Shown: positions 42,734-51,607, numbered from the stretch's first letter. The stretch: 64,000 nucleotides of DNA from Vibrio chagasii (GCA_041879415.1 CP090852.1:744001-808000); one strand, 5' to 3'. Program-made: numbers and translations. The notes: a model not told the origin generated them from the sequence alone.

Positions 42734-43540
42734 TTAGTCGAAGTCAAAATCTTGATGGTACTTTCGGCCATATTGTTCCAAAGTTCGATTATGAGTATTA
42801 ACTTGTAATTCGATGTTGCTTCCTTCTTTACCCATAACCTTATTTCCATCGACGTGTGATTCATTTTTCAAATCAACCATTGTCTCTTCGTTATACTCTG
42901 TAGGTTCATTTAACACATTCATGGATACTAACTCCTTTATTAGATTTACTTTGGCTGACGGAAGGACATGAACGGATACTAGACCGTTTGAATATCCTTG
43001 CTCGTCGTACAAAGGTTGAATGGCATCATTGCAACCTTCCTTAAACGGATGAATGGAATACCATTTGTCCTTACGTTGTTCTTGCTGGTCACAATCAACA
43101 ACATGAAATATCTGAGTTTTCTCAGCACCACATGGCGTGAAGAAATCACTAACCCTTTCAAAACCAATCACTTTAGTAATATTAATGCAGTCTTTACTCT
43201 GGCTATGACACAAAGCCCACAACGCATTAACCAGGTTATCGCTCCATTCAAGTAAACGTGTGGGAAATCCCTGTTTCTTAGCTAAGCACATCAACAACCA
43301 ATCATTTATGTCGTGAGAGTTCAATGAATGCCCACCATAGACACGAACAGTTGAAAGCAGATCTTGTTCGACTCTTCGTAAGTTCTTACGGTTAGAACGG
43401 CCCAAGCTTGGCATCAAGTTATTGTTTTCGTAATCACAAACGTTATAAATCAACCCACAAGGCTCATTGCACTCGTTAATAAAAGAATCGATTATTTGGT
43501 AAAGTTCTTTGAGTGAGCTTATATAACGTTTATTGTTCAT
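42734..43540 (-). CDS. FRG-domain protein of unknown function
   Basis: A 268-residue protein with the FRG domain core: NNLMPSLGRSNRKN near residue 40, then INDWLLMCLAKKQGFPTRLLEWSDNLVNALWALCH (about 84-118), matching the family's AxxxGxPTRLLDWTxNxxxAL. The name-giving FRG tripeptide is replaced by YNV. FRG proteins are of unclear biochemistry and are common in accessory and anti-phage loci. The gene lies between xsc and the tauX-like gene, on the same strand, flanked on both sides by AT-rich non-coding stretches (about 280 and 375 bases). This suggests late insertion into the taurine cluster. Confidence 0.75.
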   Translation of the reverse strand: MNNKRYISSLKELYQIIDSFINECNEPCGLIYNVCDYENNNLMPSLGRSNRKNLRRVEQDLLSTVRVYGGHSLNSHDINDWLLMCLAKKQGFPTRLLEWSDNLVNALWALCHSQSKDCINITKVIGFERVSDFFTPCGAEKTQIFHVVDCDQQEQRKDKWYSIHPFKEGCNDAIQPLYDEQGYSNGLVSVHVLPSAKVNLIKELVSMNVLNEPTEYNEETMVDLKNESHVDGNKVMGKEGSNIELQVNTHNRTLEQYGRKYHQDFDFD

Positions 43541-43916
43541 ATCTATTTTCTACCACTCACCTATATAAATAATGATTCTTAGCTAAAAATAAAGGTTAAC
43601 GACTCTTCGAATACTCATACTAAAGTCGAATAAATCCAGTGACTCATCAATAATTACTATTTTAATATTCGTTGAATAATAATTACTGATAAAACCTCGA
43701 TATCGATACAATGTAATGTGGAGTAATAGTGATTTGGTTAGTGCTCTAATATTCAGAGCAATGAACGTGAAAAATATGACTTAATGAAAAAAGAGTTTTC
43801 TTTCACGTTCAATTTAATATCAAAAACCATCACTGAATTTGTTTGTCCGACTCCGATCTCGATAGCCTTCTCCCTAACACTTTCGATAATACAGTGCCGG
43901 ACAAACTTCCTATTGG
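43541..43916. other. AT-rich gap with a long-range inverted repeat downstream of xsc
   Basis: No gene is seen in these 376 bases. GTTTGTCCG (43841-43849) and CGGACAAAC (43898-43906) are a perfect 9-base inverted repeat 48 bases apart, just past the xsc stop. No T-run follows on the minus strand. The left two thirds are strongly AT-rich and should contain the FRG-gene promoter. Confidence 0.5.
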
Positions 43917-45728
43917 TTATACGTAATCTTTGTATTTATCTAGGAAACGAACCGGTTTAGACAATGCGTCTCGACGGAACGGGTCGCCCAGTTCTTGAGT
44001 ACACATGATCTCAATGATGGTTGTTTTGCCTTCATTCATTTGCATGTCGATGGCTTTTTGTAGAGTTGGACCAACATCTTCTAGCTTATCAACCGTGATA
44101 CCTTCAGCACCCATTGCTCGAGCGATCTCTGCAAAGCTTTGGTTGTCTAGTTCACCAGCGACAAAACGTCGGTTGTAGAAGTCAACTTGGTTCTTCTTCT
44201 CTGCGCCCCATTGACGGTTGTGGAATACCACCGCAGTCACAGGAATGTTATGACGAACACACGTCATGGTCTCCATCAGGCTCATGCCCCACGCGCCGTC
44301 GCCTGCGTAAGAGATAGCTGGACGATGAGGTGCTGCTGCTTTCGCACCAATGATGGTCGGGAACGCGTAGCCACAGTTACCGAAACTCATTGCCGCAAAG
44401 AAGCTGCGCGGTTTTTCAAAACGTAAATAGCTGTTTGCAACCGAGTTGATGTTACCGATATCCGTTGAGACCATTACGTCTTCTGGCATCGCTTTTTCTA
44501 GTTCACGAAGTACTTGGCGTGGGTGAAGATATTCACCACCAGAGAATGGAGTCTCATGCGAGTTTTCTTCGATCATGTCCAAGCTGAACGAGTCACGCTC
44601 GTGCGTCCATTCATCAAGCTCTTTTTCCCACAGCGCTTTTTCTGTTGCGACGGTGTCTTGGCGAGCACCTTTGTTGTCATCACAAAGCAGTGCACGACCT
44701 TCCAATCTCTCAGTTAATGCCACTGCAGCCGCTTTCGCATCCCCACAAATACCCACAGAGATCTTCTTAACCAAGCCAAGCATCTTGTTGTCCGCATCAA
44801 TCTGAATGATTTTTGCGTTCTTCGGCCAGTAATCCATACCGTGCTGAGGCAATGTGCCGAATGGACCAAGGCGAGTACCGAGAGCAATAACCACATCCGC
44901 TTGAGCCATCAACTTCATTGCAGCCTTCGAACCTTGGTAACCTAGTGGGCCACACCATAATGGGTGACTTGCTGGGAACGAATCATTGTGTAGGTAGCTG
45001 TTTACTACTGGCGCGCCCAGTCTTTCAGCCAGTGCTGCACACTCTTGAACCGCGTCAGCCATTACCACACCGCCACCAGAAATGATGACTGGGAATTTCG
45101 CTTCAGCAATCAAGTCTGCCGCTTCATTCAGAGATTTTTCCCCACCTGGACCACGGTCTAAACGTGCTGGTTGAGGGATCTCGGTTTTAATCTCACCGTA
45201 GAAGTAGTCACGTGGAATGTTAAGTTGAGTAGGCCCCATCTCACTCATTGCACGGTCAAAGCATCGACCCGTGTACTCCGCCATACGGTCAGGGTGCGTT
45301 ACATGCCCTTGATACTTAGTAAACTCTTGGAACATTGGAAGTTGGTTACATTCTTGGAAACCACCTAAGCCCATTGTTTTAGTGCCGGTCTCTGGCGTCA
45401 CAATAACAACAGGGCTGTGTGCCCAATACGCTGCTGCAATTGCTGTTACACAGTTACTGATACCCGGGCCATTCTGGCCAATAACTACCCCGTGGCGACC
45501 AGAGACTCGCGAGTAACCATCTGCCATGTGAGCAGCACCTTGCTCGTGTACCACTGGGACCAATCGAATGCCAGCAGGAGCAAAGATATCCATTGCATCC
45601 ATAAATGCCGAACCCATGATGCCGAACATATCGGTGACATCATTGGCGACCATAGTTTCAACGAACGCTTCTGATGGTGTCATTGTTACTGTGCCGGAAA
45701 CAACCGTACGTTTTTCTTGCTCACTCAT
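43917..45728 (-). CDS. xsc: Sulfoacetaldehyde acetyltransferase
   Basis: A 603-residue thiamine-diphosphate enzyme of the Xsc type. Parts in order are an N-terminal pyrimidine-binding domain (MTPSEAFVETMVANDVTDMFGIMGSAFMDAMDIF), a central domain (GVVMADAVQECAALAERLGAPVVNSYLHNDSFP) and a C-terminal pyrophosphate-binding domain with GDGAWGMSLMETMTC...VVFHNRQWGAEKKNQVDFYNRRFVAG. The last stretch is strongly Xsc-like. It converts sulfoacetaldehyde and phosphate to acetyl phosphate and sulfite, the C-S cleavage step. AGGAG lies before the ATG. It is divergent from the CobS/CobT-like pair. Confidence 0.93.
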   Translation of the reverse strand: MSEQEKRTVVSGTVTMTPSEAFVETMVANDVTDMFGIMGSAFMDAMDIFAPAGIRLVPVVHEQGAAHMADGYSRVSGRHGVVIGQNGPGISNCVTAIAAAYWAHSPVVIVTPETGTKTMGLGGFQECNQLPMFQEFTKYQGHVTHPDRMAEYTGRCFDRAMSEMGPTQLNIPRDYFYGEIKTEIPQPARLDRGPGGEKSLNEAADLIAEAKFPVIISGGGVVMADAVQECAALAERLGAPVVNSYLHNDSFPASHPLWCGPLGYQGSKAAMKLMAQADVVIALGTRLGPFGTLPQHGMDYWPKNAKIIQIDADNKMLGLVKKISVGICGDAKAAAVALTERLEGRALLCDDNKGARQDTVATEKALWEKELDEWTHERDSFSLDMIEENSHETPFSGGEYLHPRQVLRELEKAMPEDVMVSTDIGNINSVANSYLRFEKPRSFFAAMSFGNCGYAFPTIIGAKAAAPHRPAISYAGDGAWGMSLMETMTCVRHNIPVTAVVFHNRQWGAEKKNQVDFYNRRFVAGELDNQSFAEIARAMGAEGITVDKLEDVGPTLQKAIDMQMNEGKTTIIEIMCTQELGDPFRRDALSKPVRFLDKYKDYV

Positions 45729-45768
45729 TCTTCCATTCTCCTTGAGTTAACCTAAATTTCATTTTTCG

Positions 45769-45859
45769 GAATGAATTGTCTCTTTTTCGAATTCAAATTC
45801 ACCTTAGTAGTAGATTTTTTGCGCGTCAACTTTTTGCGTTAAAATGGAACAATTCATTC
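45769..45859. promoter_or_regulatory. Symmetric inverted repeat in the xsc / cobS-like divergent promoter
   Basis: GAATGAATTGT (45769-45779) and its exact complement ACAATTCATTC (45849-45859) lie 80 bases apart, one oriented to each divergent gene. The right copy lies inside ATGGAACAATTCAT (45844-45857), which recurs as ATGGAACGATTAAT upstream of pta. This looks like the operator of a shared regulator, possibly the IclR protein at 50774. Confidence 0.55.
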
Positions 45860-45992
45860 TAATTAATAAAACCAGATCACATTATTGGTAGTTTTTCGTA
45901 CAAAAAGTGCCGTTAACTCCAAGAGAGAGGTTAATAATCCGTAGCAGTTCAAAAATCACAGCAGTCATGAAAGCGAGAATGGGGAATAAAAA

Positions 45993-46973
45993 ATGAACAA
46001 TGAGGAATTGCGACCAACGCAACAGGTAAGTGTAAGAGAGCATTTCGGCATCGATAGCGACTTAACGGTGTTAGCCTTTGAGAAGGAGGGAGAGTACGTA
46101 CCGAAGATCGATCCCAACTACTGTTTTGATCCTGAAGTCACGCTCGCAATATTAGCGGGCTTCACATCTAACCGTCGCACGCTAATACAAGGTACACACG
46201 GAACCGGCAAGTCTTCTCATATAGAGCAAGTGGCAGCACGATTAAATTGGCCATGCTTGAGGATCAACCTAGATGGACACTTAAGCCGATTAGATTTCAT
46301 TGGCAAAGATAGCATCGTCATTAAAGATGGAATGCAGATAACAGAGTTTAAGGAAGGGATTCTTCCACAAAGTATTCAGCAACCCATCGCATTAGTGTTG
46401 GACGAATACGATGCGGGCCGACCTGATGTGATGTTTGTGATTCAGCAACTGCTAGAGCAAGACGGCAAATACACTTCTCTCGAGCAAAACCGAGTGATTA
46501 CTCCCCACCCTTCTTTCCGCCTGTTTGCGACCTGCAATACACTCGGTTTAGGCAACTTTTCCGGTTTGTACTCTGGTACTCAAGTGCTTAACCATAGCCA
46601 ACTTGACCGATGGAACATCATCGCGACACTTAACTATTTAGACTCACACCATGAAACTAAGATCGTTCTATCAAAGCGCCCAGAGCTAAACAATGAAAGC
46701 GGTCAGCAGTTAGTAGAGAAAATGATCGCCACCGCCGGTTTAACGCGAAATGGATTTAGAGCAGGCGATTTATCAACGGTTATGTCGCCAAGAACAGTAA
46801 TCACATGGGCTGAGAATATTCGAATATTCAACAATGTAGCCACTGCATTTAGGCTGTCGTTCCTCAACCGTTGTGAAGAAGAAGAGAAGGAGCTGGTTCG
46901 CGAATATTACTTCCGCTGCTTTGGTGAGGCTCTAGAGGATCATACTCAGAGCTATGCTCAATCGGAGTCCTAA
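45993..46973 (+). CDS. CobS-like AAA+ ATPase (MoxR class)
   Basis: A 326-residue protein closely matching cobaltochelatase subunit CobS: VREHFGIDSD, CFDPEVTLAILAGFTSNRR, Walker A GTHGTGKS (67-74), SHIEQVAARLNWPC, RLDFIGKD, Walker B ALVLDEYDAGRPDVMFVIQ (about 133-151) and QLDRWNIIATLNYL. In B12 synthesis, CobS works with CobT and CobN to insert cobalt. No cobN or any other corrin-pathway gene is in this window. The gene is divergent from xsc and 3 bases upstream of its CobT-like partner. By analogy with CbbQ/CbbO or NorQ/NorD, an enzyme activase or maturation role is more likely. Confidence 0.85.
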   Translation: MNNEELRPTQQVSVREHFGIDSDLTVLAFEKEGEYVPKIDPNYCFDPEVTLAILAGFTSNRRTLIQGTHGTGKSSHIEQVAARLNWPCLRINLDGHLSRLDFIGKDSIVIKDGMQITEFKEGILPQSIQQPIALVLDEYDAGRPDVMFVIQQLLEQDGKYTSLEQNRVITPHPSFRLFATCNTLGLGNFSGLYSGTQVLNHSQLDRWNIIATLNYLDSHHETKIVLSKRPELNNESGQQLVEKMIATAGLTRNGFRAGDLSTVMSPRTVITWAENIRIFNNVATAFRLSFLNRCEEEEKELVREYYFRCFGEALEDHTQSYAQSES

Positions 46974-46976
46974 TCG

Positions 46977-48698
46977 ATGGCTAATATTTCCTCCCGACAG
47001 AAAAAGATCCTCGATATTGGCGTATCGGTTGCCAGAGCGATCAGCGGTGAGTTGAATCTGAATTACCGAGGAGAGCGCCTCTACAACGGTAGCCGTCCTT
47101 GTTATCACTTATCAGCACACACCAACGATCTCACCTTTGTGTCACGCCATGAGCTCATCAATAGTAAATTATCGATGAACGGTAAAATTGACTCCTCCGC
47201 ATTGAGGCTGCTGCTTTCTGATGCTGAGCTTCACTATTCACTGCGCCCAAAAAATGAAGTTGAGCGTCTACTGTTCGATTTTTGCGAGCAGGTACGAATC
47301 GAGTCACAAGTCCCAGCTTACCTCAAAGGCGTCTCTAAAAGCATTCAGTTCAACTTTGCGTATTGGAGCGATCAATATCATCAAAATGGCTTTACTGAAT
47401 CCCGCATTGGTATTTTGTTGTTCACATTAATGCAGGTCATCCACACTCGCTTAACGGGTGTTCCAGTCTCGGAGCCCATCGCTGAAACCATTGAATCAAC
47501 TCGGGCAGGCATCGTGCCTATATTCGGTAGCTGTCTAAAGCAATTAAAAGAGCATCGAGCCGATCAACAGCGGTTTGCTCACTATGCCAACGAGCTCGCG
47601 TCTCTGGCACAAGCACTTATCAGCGAAGAACAGGAGAGTGAAAACTCAAGCACACCAACTGTCGAAGAAGACATTAAAATCCTCGCACAACTTGCGTTAA
47701 TCGTTGATGGTGACATAGAAGAGGAAGAGGTTGATGCAGACATCACTGGCAGTAGTAAGGTATTCGAGCTCTCCGGTGCCAATTACCAGATCTTTAACTC
47801 AGAGTTCGATCAAGTGATCGCCGCAGATAAGCTTGTTAGGCGTGCCCTGTTATTCGAACTGAGGCAAAAACTCACTGATGACTTGATGGCGAGACAAGTG
47901 AATACCCGGCGCTTAGCTGCCATGCTGTCTGGTTTTGTCGCCACACCACAACGAATTCGGCGCCAAGAACACCTAGAAGAAGGCATCGTGAACGCCACCA
48001 CCATCACTAAGCTCATCACAGCTCCTTTAGACCGTACGGTTTTTTATCAGCCTGAAATTGGCCCGTCCCACCAATGTGCCATCACGTTTTTGATGGACTG
48101 TTCGGGATCAATGCAAAAACACAGTCATAAACTCAGCCTACTGATGGATACGATTCTCAAATCCGTTGGACTCGCCAATATCCCCTTTGAGATTATCGGC
48201 TTTACCACCAATAACTGGAACGGTGGCAAGGTCTATCGTCAATGGCTTAAACAAGGCCAACCGAAACATCCTGGGCGTTTAAATGAGGTTAGACATATCG
48301 TATTTAAAGATTTTGATACGCATTGGAGACGCGCTCGACTCGGTATTGCCAGCCTTCGTAAAGCAGACATCTTCAAAGAAGGAATTGACGGAGAAGCGGT
48401 TCAGTTTGCTAGCCAGCGATTGCAGCAGCACAGCGCACAACGAAAAATCTTGTTTGTGTTTTCGGATGGCTGCCCGATGGATACCGCCACCAGCACAGCC
48501 AATGATCAATTCTATTTAGATAACCACCTCAAACAAGTGATTGAACGCGAGACGACTAAGAATAACATTGAGATCCACGGCGTAGGTATGGGGGTTGATT
48601 TGAGCCCCTATTATCGCAGCAACATCACGTTGGACGCGCAAGAGAGCTGCTTGTTTGGACTATGTAGAGGGATCTTTGAGATGCTAAAGCGTGTTTAA
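46977..48698 (+). CDS. CobT-like VWA-domain protein
   Basis: A 573-residue protein whose C-terminal third is the CobT-type von Willebrand A domain. The MIDAS motif is D374-C-S-G-S (MDCSGSMQK), followed by IIGFTTNNWNGGK, QPKHPGRLNEVRHIVFKDFD, GIDGEAVQFASQRL and VFSDGCPMDTAT. The first half is helical, with an acidic stretch (about 245-260, DGDIEEEEVDAD) like the acidic linker of CobT. It should bind a divalent metal and act as the adaptor to the AAA+ ring next door. It begins 3 bases after the CobS-like stop. A hairpin ends the unit. Confidence 0.83.
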   Translation: MANISSRQKKILDIGVSVARAISGELNLNYRGERLYNGSRPCYHLSAHTNDLTFVSRHELINSKLSMNGKIDSSALRLLLSDAELHYSLRPKNEVERLLFDFCEQVRIESQVPAYLKGVSKSIQFNFAYWSDQYHQNGFTESRIGILLFTLMQVIHTRLTGVPVSEPIAETIESTRAGIVPIFGSCLKQLKEHRADQQRFAHYANELASLAQALISEEQESENSSTPTVEEDIKILAQLALIVDGDIEEEEVDADITGSSKVFELSGANYQIFNSEFDQVIAADKLVRRALLFELRQKLTDDLMARQVNTRRLAAMLSGFVATPQRIRRQEHLEEGIVNATTITKLITAPLDRTVFYQPEIGPSHQCAITFLMDCSGSMQKHSHKLSLLMDTILKSVGLANIPFEIIGFTTNNWNGGKVYRQWLKQGQPKHPGRLNEVRHIVFKDFDTHWRRARLGIASLRKADIFKEGIDGEAVQFASQRLQQHSAQRKILFVFSDGCPMDTATSTANDQFYLDNHLKQVIERETTKNNIEIHGVGMGVDLSPYYRSNITLDAQESCLFGLCRGIFEMLKRV

Positions 48699-48712
48699 TC
48701 TATGAAGCTTTG

Positions 48713-48731
48713 GCTAGCAACTCGCTAGCCT
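48713..48731. terminator. Hairpin between the convergent cobT-like and tauE-like genes
   Basis: GGCTAGC-AACTC-GCTAGCC is a perfect 7-base stem. T-runs are weak on both sides. Confidence 0.55.
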
Positions 48732-48748
48732 CACTGATAAAGCGGATT

Positions 48749-49516
48749 TTACGAAGCTCCCAACAATGACCATGCCGAGACCGCCATCAAATATCCACCA
48801 ATCAACATCAATACACCAAACACCAACTTCCTCAATTGATCATTAGACAAGGGAGGCGGAAAGCGGCGCGCAAACATGGTGACAAGCGCCACCAAAGGAA
48901 TAGCAATCGCAGATAGCCACAATATGCTCGCTTCCATATCGCCTGCAGCGTAAACATTCACGGTACGTGACATCGACGTGCAAGCGAACACCATCAGCAG
49001 TGTGCTTCGTACTAAATCAAGCGTAAAAGGTTGCCTGTAGAGATGATAAACAATCGGTGGGCCCGCCATACCAAACAGCCCACCCGCGAGACCAGAACTA
49101 AACCCTGACACATAAAATGATAGAGTTGCTGAGCGTTCTGTTCTGGTTTTAGGTTTGAACATAAAACTCAGACCAGCGAATAACACCATAGCGCCCAATA
49201 AAGCCCGTAGGATATGCGTTGCAGATTCGCTCAATTCGCCCAACAAGAACACCCCTAGCGAAACCCCAGGGATAATACCGAGCACTAACACCACAAGGAT
49301 TTTTAGCTCACCAAGCAAAGGCTTACCCATTAAAGCAACCAAGCAATTGAACAAGGTGACAATGCTCACCACGGCGGCAATAACGTTAATGGAAACCAGA
49401 TTAAGGCTGACCGTCAAACCAATTACAATGATGCCTAACCCAAAGCCCGTGACCGTTTGAAAATAGGTGCCTAGCGCAATGGTGGCCAAAATAGCGAGTA
49501 ACACCGGTAACTCCAT
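48749..49516 (-). CDS. TauE/SafE-family sulfite/sulfonate exporter
   Basis: A 255-residue TauE/SafE (DUF81) membrane protein with about eight helices: GTYFQTVTGFGLGIIVIGL at the start and FSSGLAGGLFGMAGPPIVYHLY in the middle, the two half-repeats of the family. In sulfonate degraders such proteins export sulfite, sulfate or sulfoacetate. A TTG at 49522 opens the frame. ATG 49516 lies six bases after AGGA and is preferred. It precedes nothing on its strand and follows pta by 75 bases, so pta-tauE may be one transcript. Confidence 0.85.
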   Translation of the reverse strand: MELPVLLAILATIALGTYFQTVTGFGLGIIVIGLTVSLNLVSINVIAAVVSIVTLFNCLVALMGKPLLGELKILVVLVLGIIPGVSLGVFLLGELSESATHILRALLGAMVLFAGLSFMFKPKTRTERSATLSFYVSGFSSGLAGGLFGMAGPPIVYHLYRQPFTLDLVRSTLLMVFACTSMSRTVNVYAAGDMEASILWLSAIAIPLVALVTMFARRFPPPLSNDQLRKLVFGVLMLIGGYLMAVSAWSLLGAS

Positions 49517-49590
49517 TAGCAATCCTAATTCGATACTTGTTATTTAGTGTGAGGGCGAGATCTAGGTATTCAGCTTTGGCTAATTAAGGC

Positions 49591-50664
49591 TTAGTACCTA
49601 AACTCAAATTCCGATTCTTCTTTCTCTTCCACATTAGCTTCGGTATCAAGAGTTGAGTTTGCTGCTTTACCTTGCTGCGCTTGAACGGCTGTCACCGCAA
49701 TCACGTTAAAAATGTCTTCCGCGCTACAACCTCTCGACAGATCATTCGCCGGTTGATTCAACCCTTGGAGCAAAGGACCAATGGCGACCGCACCACCTAA
49801 CCTTTCTGCCAACTTGTAACCTATATTGCCCGCTTCAAGGTTGGGGAAGATCAACACATTCGATTGACCTTTCACTTCGGAATCAGGCAACTTTTTAGCC
49901 GCGATTTCGGTAACAATCGCTGCATCAAGCTGAACATCTTGGTCAACCGCAATACCAGGGCAACGCTGTTTCACTATCTGCGCAGCACTGCGCACCTTAT
50001 CGACTGACTCATGTTTCGCGCTACCGTTGGTAGAGAATGAAAGCATCGCCAACTTGGGCTCTTCCATTAGCAACGCCTGAGCACTTTGAGAAGCGGCAAC
50101 CGCGATGGATGCCAGCTCAGTTTCATTGGGGTTAATCACCAAGCCGCAGTCACTGAAAATCAGACCACCTTTTAGGTTATGGAAAGGCTCACACAACATC
50201 ATGAGAAAGAAACTCGACACCAACTCGCTAGCGGGAGCAGGGCCGATGATCTGCAGCGCGGCTCGTACTACATCAGAAGTGGTATACACCGCACCATTAA
50301 CCGTGCCGTCTACTAACCCTTCCCTCACCATCAAATTGGCAAAGATCAGTGGGTCTTTAACCTTCTCCAAAGCATCTTCATAAGTCATTCCTTTGGCTTT
50401 TCGTAATTCATATAGGCGCTCAGCCAGCACGGCTTTCAGAGCTGACGTTTGAGGTGAAACAATGTGAATGCCAGCAAGATTAATATGATGCAACTGCGCG
50501 GCTTCAATGATCGCCTTTTCATCCCCCACTAGCGTGATATGGGCGAGCTGCTTATCAACCGCTAATCGTGCTGCGGCGAGTACCCGAGGATCTTCCGCTT
50601 CGCTCAACACCACACGCTTACGATCTAAGTGCGCCTTATCAATAATCCGTTCAATTGCCTTCAT
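49591..50664 (-). CDS. pta: Phosphate acetyltransferase (short form)
   Basis: A 357-residue PTA_PTB-domain enzyme without the N-terminal DRTGG and P-loop domains of long Pta. Motifs are VLSEAEDPRVLAAA, VNGAVYTTSDVVRAALQIIGP, FFLMML, FSDCGLVINPNETELASIA, FSTNGSAKHESVDKVR and IFPNLEAGNIGYKLAERLGGA...GLNQPANDLSRGCSAEDIFN. It converts acetyl phosphate from Xsc into acetyl-CoA. The tail after about 335 is acidic (EANVEEKEESEFEFRY) and unusual. A copy of the candidate operator lies 22 bases upstream of the start. Confidence 0.92.
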   Translation of the reverse strand: MKAIERIIDKAHLDRKRVVLSEAEDPRVLAAARLAVDKQLAHITLVGDEKAIIEAAQLHHINLAGIHIVSPQTSALKAVLAERLYELRKAKGMTYEDALEKVKDPLIFANLMVREGLVDGTVNGAVYTTSDVVRAALQIIGPAPASELVSSFFLMMLCEPFHNLKGGLIFSDCGLVINPNETELASIAVAASQSAQALLMEEPKLAMLSFSTNGSAKHESVDKVRSAAQIVKQRCPGIAVDQDVQLDAAIVTEIAAKKLPDSEVKGQSNVLIFPNLEAGNIGYKLAERLGGAVAIGPLLQGLNQPANDLSRGCSAEDIFNVIAVTAVQAQQGKAANSTLDTEANVEEKEESEFEFRY

Positions 50665-50685
50665 GATAAAATTCCATTTATTGAG

Positions 50686-50699
50686 ATTAATCGTTCCAT
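50686..50699 (-). promoter_or_regulatory. Second copy of the ATGGAACrATTmAT motif, upstream of pta
   Basis: On the minus strand ATGGAACGATTAAT matches 12 of 14 bases of the site at 45844-45857 near the cobS-like gene. It lies in the pta/iclR divergent region. IclR-type operators often contain TGGAA half-sites. Confidence 0.5.
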
Positions 50700-50773
50700 A
50701 ATTTAACTTTATATTATTGAAATAATAAAAAAGGTCAAATATTATTCAGATAATTGAAGGAAATTGATTTGCT

Positions 50774-51607
50774 ATGTACACTCTTACACATAGACATATC
50801 GCAAGGATGAATCACTGTATGCAAACAGAAACACCACAAGTTCAAGGAGATACGCCAACTCTTCGACTTTTTGCTCTATTAGAGGTAATCGCACAGAAAG
50901 ACGAATTCATTTCTCTTCAAGGATTAGTCGAAGAAACCGGGCTTCCTAAACCGACGTTGCACCGTATGCTGCAACAACTGGAATCAGCAGGCATCATTCA
51001 AAGAGATGGTGACGATAAGCACTACAGTTCGGGGATTCGACTCAGAAAACTGGCCGAAAACCTACTCTTCAATAGCACTATGCACAGTGCAAGACGCACG
51101 ATTCTTGAAAACCTACGTGCAGAAGTTGGCGAGAGCTGTAACCTGACAGCGCTATCGAGCGGCGAGATCATCTATCTTGACCGTGCAGAAACGGAAGCCC
51201 CACTTCGTTTCCACCTCCAACCCGGCTCTCGCGTTCCAGTGCATTGCTCGGCTACCGGCAAACTGTTTTTGGCTCACATGTCGAAATCACAACGCAGACG
51301 ACTGATCGAGAATGTGCCTCTGACGCAGTACACAGTAAAAACCATTACCGACTACTCCGTTCTAGAACAAGATATCGAAGAAGCGAAGATCCAAGGCTAT
51401 GCGATTGACGATGAAGAGTTTCTTCCAGGTTTGGTGTGTATCGCGGTACTCATCCCATCACCAACCGGTCAATCCAACCTTGGTTTAGCAATTCAAGCAC
51501 CTGTGATTCGAGTGAAGCCAGATGAAGCGATTAAGTTTTTGCCTGCACTACAAAAAGCGGCGAAAGCATTAGCGAAAATCGAAGCGGACAACTGGGGCCA
51601 ACAATAA
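50774..51607 (+). CDS. IclR-family transcriptional regulator
   Basis: A protein of up to 277 residues. It has an N-terminal winged helix (LRLFALLEVIAQKDEFISLQGLVEETGLPKPTLHRMLQQLESAGIIQRD, in outline residues 28-77) and a C-terminal IclR effector domain (about 95-265: VGESCNLTALSSGEIIYLDRAE...LQPGSRVPVHCSATGKLFLAHM). The effector is unknown; in this cluster it could be sulfoacetaldehyde, taurine or acetyl phosphate. Starts at 50774, 50807 and 50819 are all possible, and none has a well-spaced Shine-Dalgarno. It is divergent from pta and directly upstream of the aldehyde dehydrogenase. Confidence 0.88.
   Translation: MYTLTHRHIARMNHCMQTETPQVQGDTPTLRLFALLEVIAQKDEFISLQGLVEETGLPKPTLHRMLQQLESAGIIQRDGDDKHYSSGIRLRKLAENLLFNSTMHSARRTILENLRAEVGESCNLTALSSGEIIYLDRAETEAPLRFHLQPGSRVPVHCSATGKLFLAHMSKSQRRRLIENVPLTQYTVKTITDYSVLEQDIEEAKIQGYAIDDEEFLPGLVCIAVLIPSPTGQSNLGLAIQAPVIRVKPDEAIKFLPALQKAAKALAKIEADNWGQQ

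Noticed and set aside
45993..48698. Calling the CobS/CobT-like pair part of aerobic cobalamin synthesis
   Set aside because: No cobN or other corrin gene is in the window and the neighbours are sulfonate genes. The subunit names describe homology only.
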